DNA of 64,000 bases, from assembly GCF_000400465.1 (NCBI RefSeq), contig NW_008806278.1, positions 124,001 to 188,000 of the forward strand. The letters run 5' to 3'. A model generated the notes under the pieces. It worked only from the letters and a program-made list of their open reading frames with translations. It did no database searches and was not told where the DNA came from. The translations under genes were made by a program, and so were the position numbers. The stretch comes from Wallemia ichthyophaga EXF-994 (taxonomy: Eukaryota; Basidiomycota; Wallemiomycetes; Wallemiales; Wallemiaceae). Positions 58,274-64,000 of the stretch are shown piece after piece; the stretch's first letter is position 1; every line of letters starts with the position of its first letter.

Positions 58274-59368
58274 ATGACTTCGTTGCTAGATGCTATAAGA
58301 GATGTTACTACTATTGATTTAGACGCTATTGACGTCGATGTCGTTACAAAGTACGCGCCATTTAGGGACATGACTTGCAACCAGTTCATTGTACAGTCTG
58401 TGCTTACGATGCCTGAGCACGCCCATGTTCTTGCATTCGCCGTCGATGAAGCTTTAAAGTCGGCAAAAGAGTTTGGGGTCGACGTCACCGACTCTACTTC
58501 ATTCGAGCAATTAGTGGTAGACATTGCATCTGTGAATGTAATCAAGGAAATCAAACCAAGATTGCATCCACAGGGATTAGTGTTGTTGCAGACATGCTGT
58601 TCGAAGCTTGGCGATGTTAATGACATAGTCAAACATTGCGAGCAGATTGTTAAAACATTTGAAAAATACGGTATCAGCAGTAAGGAGTGCTGTATCAAAG
58701 TACCTGCAACAGTAAATGGCCTTAAGGCTTGCAAGTTACTCTCTCAAAGTGGTGTCAACACGCTCGCTACTACTGTGTTTTGCACTGAACAGGCACTTGC
58801 TGCAGCAGAAGCTGGTTGTGTTGCTATCTCACCGTATCTCAATGAATTGGATGCACATTTCAATAGGAAATTCTACGTCGACTACGCAAATCCCGCTAAA
58901 GAATCACCAGGTGTGAAACTCACACACAAAATTCAACGTTATTATCGCACCGCCAATATCAAAACGCAGGTTAAAGCAGCATCGTGAGTAGTTTGAGAGC
59001 TAATCAAAAGTTTTTGACAATGCTACAGATTTATAGCTCCTATTGATGCAGTAGCAATGGCTGGAGTAGACGCTATTACAGTAGGACCAACAATTCTAGA
59101 AGGTCTAGCAAACACACAAGTCAACGACCAATATAGTGTGATTCTCAAAGACGCTATTGCTGCTTCAAGAGAGCAGGAAGAAATCCCCGAACAAATCACT
59201 TGGCTGGATGAGCAAGCTAATAGACTGACAGCTGCAATGGAGGACCCTCAAGTCAAAAGATTACAAGGACGCGCCAACGAAGTTTTCACCAACGCTGAGG
59301 AGCAATTGAGAGCTTTGGCTAAAGTGGCAATATTGAATAAGAGGCAACCACATCCAGAATCACTATAG
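58274..59368 (+). CDS. Transaldolase
   Basis: Non-oxidative pentose-phosphate enzyme moving a dihydroxyacetone unit between sugar phosphates. Exon 1 is 58274-58983, intron 58984-59028, exon 2 59029-59368; about 349 aa. The Schiff-base lysine is in CCIKVPAT (Lys142). Other conserved blocks are TTVFCTEQALAAAEAGC, ISPYLNELD and AMAGVDAITVGPTILE. The long C-terminal tail and the KVPAT (not KIPAT) active site suggest the fungal transaldolase-like subgroup rather than classical TAL1, but this distinction needs a tree. It fits functionally with gluconokinase, although the two genes are far apart. Confidence 0.9.
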
Positions 59369-59567
59369 ATTTACTTTGTTTTGCCAATTCAAGACGATTT
59401 TAGATGAATATTTTCACCAACTTCTATATGCGGAAGGCACATACCAAAAGCGTGATTAATATAGTTTTAGTTTGGCGCGTGATTTTCTGAACACATTTAA
59501 GCGGCTCATTTTGAGTTACTTTCTCTTTATCAAGACCCACATTCCTTTTACATTACCTTAAATCGAA

Positions 59568-61143
59568 ATGCGTTACTGGTTAACTGCAGCAGCTTTGATA
59601 GCTTCACTCACTACATCAACAAACTCAGTCAGTTTGAATAGCAGGGCTATTTCAGGCGAGTATGGAATTGAAGGTTTAAAGAACATGGAGAGTCAATTGG
59701 AGGTCAACGAGCAGCCATTCACGGAATTGCAAGGTGGTCCATCATATAACAAAGCTGATATGGAAGGTGCTGCACCATACACAAATCAAAGTGCATGGGA
59801 ATACCCTATGTCTGCATCAGGATTTGGTACACAAGCAACCAGCAAGAAAATGATCGGAGCTTATTACCCAGACTGGCAAACCAACAGACTTCCAGTGAAC
59901 CAAATTGATTGGTCACATATCGACTATATCTCATACGCGTTTGGTTTGATCGGTTCGAATGACTATGAAATTGAGTTGAGCTCAGGAACAGACTCAACGC
60001 TCACTTCGTTGGTCGAAGCAGCTCATTCTCAAACTCCAACTAGAAGAGTGGAATTGAGCATCGGTGGATGGACAGGATCTGGACCATTTAGTGATGCAGT
60101 TTCAACTGAAGCAAACAGGGAAAAACTTGCAACTGCCATGGTCGAAGCTCAAAAGAAGTGGAACGTAGACGGTATTGATATTGATTGGGAGTACCCTGGT
60201 TTACCAGGTGCTGGCAACCCACACACTGGTTCAGACAGTGCAAACTACCTCAAGTTCCTCAAAGTTCTCAAACCTCAATTACCTTCAAACGTCACCCTTA
60301 GCGCTGCAACATCGGTGTATCCATTTGCTGGTCCAGATGGAACGCCTCTCGACGATGTCAGTGGGTTCGGAGAAGTGTTTGATCACATTCTTATCATGAA
60401 GTGAGTTGTTTAAGTTTGAGATAGTGAGACAAAATTGACACGACTGTTATAGCTACGATATTTTCAACGCTGCTCCAGCTCCTGGTCCAAATGCCGCCCT
60501 TAGCGACAAGTGCGGCAGTTCAAAACCAGGCGCTAACGCTGAAGACTCAATCAAAGCATGGAACGAGGCTGGTATTCCACTTGAGAAGATCTACTTGGGT
60601 GTTCCAGCTTACGGATATCTCCACGAATCAAGTGCAAAGGCTTTGGTAGCTAGACAAACACCAACTGTACCAGGTACAGATGAAGGTACAACAACCAATA
60701 GCCAACCAGCTACACCAGCCGTCCCAACTATGCCGTCAACTCCAGCTGTTCCAGGCGCAACACCATCCATACCAACTGGCGGTACCGGTACAAACCCATC
60801 TAATACACCAGTCACTATCAAGAACGCAGATGGCACGGCAGCTAAAGGACAAGTAGACTTTGATGCAGTTGTTAATTCAGGTGCATTGACAAGAGTATCT
60901 GCTTCACAATTTGACGCTGCAGGTGGCTGGACAAGAAAGTGGGATGAGTGCTCTTCAACTCCATTCCTTTACTCGGGATCACAAGTTTTGTCTTACGATG
61001 ACCCAGAATCATTCAAGCTAAAGGCTCAATTGGCTCAGGATATGGGTATCGGCGGTATTGGTGGATGGACTCTCATTGGAGACACAGAACAAGGCGATCT
61101 CTATGCTGCGCTTAGAGATGGTCTTGGTGTCTCTGATCCATAA
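59568..61143 (+). CDS. Secreted GH18 chitinase
   Basis: Glycoside hydrolase family 18 enzyme for cell-wall remodelling or nutrition. Exon 1 is 59568-60400, intron 60401-60452, exon 2 60453-61143; about 507 aa. An N-terminal signal peptide is likely (RYWLTAAALIASLTTSTNSV). The catalytic motif DGIDIDWEYP is at 201-210 with Glu208 as proton donor. SIGGW and the N-terminal barrel strand MIGAYYPDWQ are also seen. A Thr/Pro-rich segment (about 365-410) sits inside the barrel and may be an inserted glycosylated loop. The final barrel strand is GGWTLIGDT. No chitin-binding module or GPI signal is evident. Confidence 0.92.
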
Positions 61144-61224
61144 ATCACAAACTAAATTATCTTGCAAATCTTGTATAACTAACAGTTAAATGTAATAGAA
61201 TGTGTTTCTTGTATACAAGTCTAT

Positions 61225-61965
61225 CTAGAGTGATTGATTGAAAATCTTCTTTGAGGTGACCTTTGGTTCACCATCAACGATGTCTAATTTGAATTCGATT
61301 GGAACACCAGTAGCGAGTTCAAGACCGACGACTTGGTCACCGGATAACTTCTCAATGTCCATAATGAGAGCACGGAGTGAGTTTCCGTGAGCAGCGATAA
61401 GGATGTTCTTGCCGTCGGCTAACTTTGGTAAGATTTCAGACTTCCAGTAAGGCAAGACACGCTTAGCGGTGAGCTCCAAAGACTCAGCGTTGTCACCCGG
61501 TGGAGGGACATTGTAGGATCTACGCCAAATGTGGACTTGGTCTTCGCCCCACTTGTTTCTAGCGTCGTCCTTGTTCAAGCCTTGTAATTCACCGTAGTGA
61601 CGCTCGTTGAGAGCCTCGTCTTTGGTGACAGGGATACTGGTTTGGCCAATCTCAGATTGAATAATCTCAAGAGTCTTCTGTGCTCTTTGTAAGGATGATG
61701 TGTATGCGCAACTAATAGGTTATTAGCCAATCATCGGCGAATGGAAACGAACGGCTCACTCAAATTGCGTGTTTGATGCTTTGAGACGCTCACCACCAAG
61801 CTTAGCTTCTTGTTCACCTTTCTCTGTGAGCTTAACGTCAACCCATCCAGTGAACAAGTTCTTTTTGTTCCATTCAGATTCTCCGTGGCGTGTTAATACG
61901 AGTGTCTATTTATCGCCATTAGTTTGGACTGTTTACTCACGCTAACTCCCACTTACTGCTGGCAT
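61225..61965 (-). CDS. GPM1: 2,3-bisphosphoglycerate-dependent phosphoglycerate mutase
   Basis: Glycolytic enzyme interconverting 3- and 2-phosphoglycerate. Exon 1 is only 9 bp (61965-61957, MPA), then 61905-61760 and 61711-61225; introns 51 and 48 bp; about 213 aa. The catalytic motif is [10 protein letters not shown] (His10), followed by [28 protein letters not shown], and [12 protein letters not shown] with the second His. The length matches the short dPGM form. The three-codon first exon is supported by donor GTAAGT and the frame. It is the likely single glycolytic mutase gene. Confidence 0.95.
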
Positions 61966-62054
61966 TTCGTCGTTGTTGTTGTGATACCGCGAAACCGAAC
62001 CAACAAATGCCGCAAGCGCACACCGTGACGAAATAATGAAAAAATGAAAATAAA

Positions 62055-63096
62055 TTATACGCTCGTTAAGACGCCCATACCGAGCATTTGTACAGTGGAT
62101 GATTCAAGTGATGTGTTAACATGCTCTTCAAGGTGCTGGAGTGATGTGTCAGTGTGAGTTGAGGTGATGTAACTATCAATCTCACCCTCTTTGGGTCCTG
62201 TTTACCAACGTGTCGTGTAGATAATTGTTCAGGTGTCAATGTAAGTTCTTCTGCGACAGATTTACCATATTGGTCAGCCAAATTGGAGAATTTTTCGACA
62301 GCGTTTTCATTCTTGTGTCTAAATTCATCAGCTTTCTCAACTTCCAAGCCTTTTGTCCAAGCTTTACCACTAAGAGAGCTTAACATACGCTCCTCTGCTT
62401 TTGATTTGCGGTATTGAATAGCCAACGAGTAGTAGTGTCTACCAACACCATGAATAAGACCTTGAATAGAAGGTTTAATCAATTGACCAACGTTTGACGT
62501 TGATTGTCTCGATTCTTGACCCATTAAAGCGTTTTGAGCGTCAATTAATCTGAAAGCGTCTGCGACGACCTTTCCTTTAACAGATTGAATTGGATCAACA
62601 ACGATAGCAACAGCGCGTGGATTAAGTTGCTCAAATGATTGCTGAGTGTTTATATCAACACTACTCAGCCAACAACCAAAACCAGGGTGACTGTGGTACC
62701 AACCAACAACCATCTCTGATCTACCAGTTTGTTTAAGCATTGAAAGCATTTTAGTTTGAAATACGTGATCAACACTCTCTACGCTAACGGTTGTACCAGA
62801 TTGAGGCATGGCGAATACGTCTGTAACGTGTATCGTATAATCATCAACGAATTCTCCCAAGCATAAACCCATTACTTCCATTGGTACACCAGCTCTGCCA
62901 TGTTTAAGCATTTTTAATAAAGCCAAAGATGAAATGTGAACCGTTTCTCCATCTGAACGTATGCGCACACGTACACGTAAGCGTACGTGGTAGTGAAATA
63001 TATGACAAATTACTCACTGTCAGCAGTTGGGTTATCAGCGCCTGGATTACTCTGTGCGCCTCCTCTTGCTTGTGCTAATAATGCGTTGATATCCAT
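62055..63096 (-). CDS. RPN11: 26S proteasome deubiquitinase Rpn11
   Basis: JAMM/MPN+ zinc isopeptidase of the 19S lid. Exons (minus): 63096-63018, 62952-62186, 62135-62055; introns 65 and 50 bp; about 308 aa. The N-terminus [13 protein letters not shown] is followed by [20 protein letters not shown]. Catalytic residues are present: Glu52 (MEVMG), His113 and His115 ([16 protein letters not shown]) and Asp126. The last exon supplies the C-terminal helix ([16 protein letters not shown]). Intron 1 holds an alternating purine-pyrimidine tract. The frame 5' of the JAMM domain is only complete with the exon 1 join. Confidence 0.96.
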
Positions 63097-63181
63097 TAAG
63101 CCGTGTTGAGAGTTGTGATGTAAGATTTAAGAATATTTAAATTTATTTTGAATATGAATCATCTACAAATGATCAAGTAAT

Positions 63182-64000
63182 CTAAAATCTAACAGCTTCA
63201 GACTTTTCCACTTGCTCAATATCAACTTTGTGCCCCACGAGGTCACGTATGTTGTTGATAGCGTACTTGATCATAGTTGGTCTCTCTAAACTTAATCCAA
63301 ATCCTAAGACGTGTACATCATCCGGTAATCCCATTGGTGCAAGCATTTCAGGTCTGAACATGCCAGAGTTACCTATTTCAACCCACTTACCCAAGCCATC
63401 GTGATGAGCGAAGATTTCTAACGATGGCTCAGTGTATGGATTGTAAGCAGGTTTGAATCTAAGTTGTGACATTCCCATCTTCTTGAAGAATACCTCCATG
63501 AATCCAATTAGATCACCAAGAGTGATATTCTTATCAGCAATTACACCCTCAACTTGATGGAATTCTGCCAAGTGTGTAGCATCCACAGCTTCATTCCTGA
63601 ATACTCTATCTATAGAGAATAATTTGCAAGGTTTAAATCCACCCTCTTGCTTCGCTAATCTGTACAAACATTGTGCAGATGTAGCAGTTGTGTGAGTTCT
63701 CAAAACTAATCTCTTAGTCTCATCTTCACTGAAAGGTGCTCTATAACCTATCGAACCGAATCCTCCAGATTCATGGGTAGTTTTAACTTTATTGTAGTAC
63801 TCTTTATCGCTAACGTCTGCAACTTTTGGTTCCTTTATGTAGAAAGTATCCTGTAATTCGCGAGCAACGTGCTGTTGTGGAACAAACAACGAATCGAAAT
63901 TCCAAAAGCAAGATTCAACGAATTGATTTGTAGGCATTTCTTCAAAACCCATTTCAAAGAATATATTTCTAAACTCTTCGCGTACTTTAAGAAGAGGGTG
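63182..64000 (-). CDS. FRS2: Phenylalanyl-tRNA synthetase alpha subunit, cytosolic (partial)
   Basis: The C-terminal catalytic part of PheRS alpha; the gene continues past the right edge. From 64000 the sequence reads [22 protein letters not shown] without interruption to the stop at 63182. Class II motifs: the motif-2 region [30 protein letters not shown], and motif 3 [14 protein letters not shown]. The absence of an FDX anticodon-binding domain after motif 3 fits the cytosolic alpha chain rather than the mitochondrial monomer. No intron is seen in the visible part. Confidence 0.94.
   Translation of the reverse strand, partial: HPLLKVREEFRNIFFEMGFEEMPTNQFVESCFWNFDSLFVPQQHVARELQDTFYIKEPKVADVSDKEYYNKVKTTHESGGFGSIGYRAPFSEDETKRLVLRTHTTATSAQCLYRLAKQEGGFKPCKLFSIDRVFRNEAVDATHLAEFHQVEGVIADKNITLGDLIGFMEVFFKKMGMSQLRFKPAYNPYTEPSLEIFAHHDGLGKWVEIGNSGMFRPEMLAPMGLPDDVHVLGFGLSLERPTMIKYAINNIRDLVGHKVDIEQVEKSEAVRF

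Noticed and set aside
1-64000. CRISPR arrays, operons, prophage or insertion sequences
   Set aside because: The window is eukaryotic nuclear DNA with spliceosomal introns; no direct-repeat/spacer array, transposase or phage gene was seen.

Overview
The window is eukaryotic nuclear DNA from a fungus with a very compact genome. I see 36 protein genes on both strands. Nearly all are split by short GT-AG introns of 42-65 bp with CTAAC/CTGAC-like branch sites, and most genes are separated by less than 150 bp. Fungal families (Pal1, Rim15, Pet127, Sey1, Pkr1, Spo12, Kap120), intron size and gene style fit a basidiomycete, perhaps a Wallemia-like yeast. The genus is an inference from gene style; no sequence search was possible. 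All exon joins below were made by eye from frame continuity and family conservation.

Layout. 1-11 kb: 3' part of a TauD-type dioxygenase, a Dnf-type P4-ATPase flippase, NAC-beta, a Sec24 coat subunit carrying an N-terminal WW domain, a Stn1-like telomere protein and RNA polymerase II subunit Rpb11. 11-18.6 kb: a gene-free block rich in GTGGGT, an APC amino-acid permease, a Kap120-type importin and Nop58, in a noticeably GC-rich stretch ending at an assembly gap. 18.6-31.5 kb: a serine-rich coiled-coil protein, the ER Qa-SNARE Ufe1, a gene-free block holding repeat copy 1, Pkr1, a very large Rim15-type kinase and GINS subunit Psf3. 31.6-41 kb: an Mdm1/SNX13-type tether, complex I subunit NDUFS6, gluconokinase, a FAF2-type UBX protein, acyl-protein thioesterase, UreD and Pal1. 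41-50 kb: Pet127, RPS14, an intron-containing tRNA-Pro, a membrane-anchored PPP-type phosphatase, Ysh1/CPSF73 and an Mtf1-like mitochondrial protein. 50-64 kb: a gene-free block holding repeat copy 2, GTP cyclohydrolase II, a Rheb GTPase, Spo12-like, Sey1, transaldolase, a secreted GH18 chitinase, phosphoglycerate mutase, Rpn11 and the 3' part of PheRS alpha.

The genes are mostly core housekeeping (vesicle traffic and ER shape, nutrient/TOR-side signalling through Rim15 and Rheb, replication and telomeres, mitochondrial expression) and show no operon-like pathway cluster. The most unusual content is non-genic: a pair of diverged ~1-kb repeats about 28 kb apart in the same orientation, part of which diverges like protein-coding sequence on the minus strand. 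Other points of interest are an 8-nt micro-exon completing the Rheb P-loop, the WW-Sec24 fusion, and a 20-bp-unit tandem repeat running into the gluconokinase stop codon.
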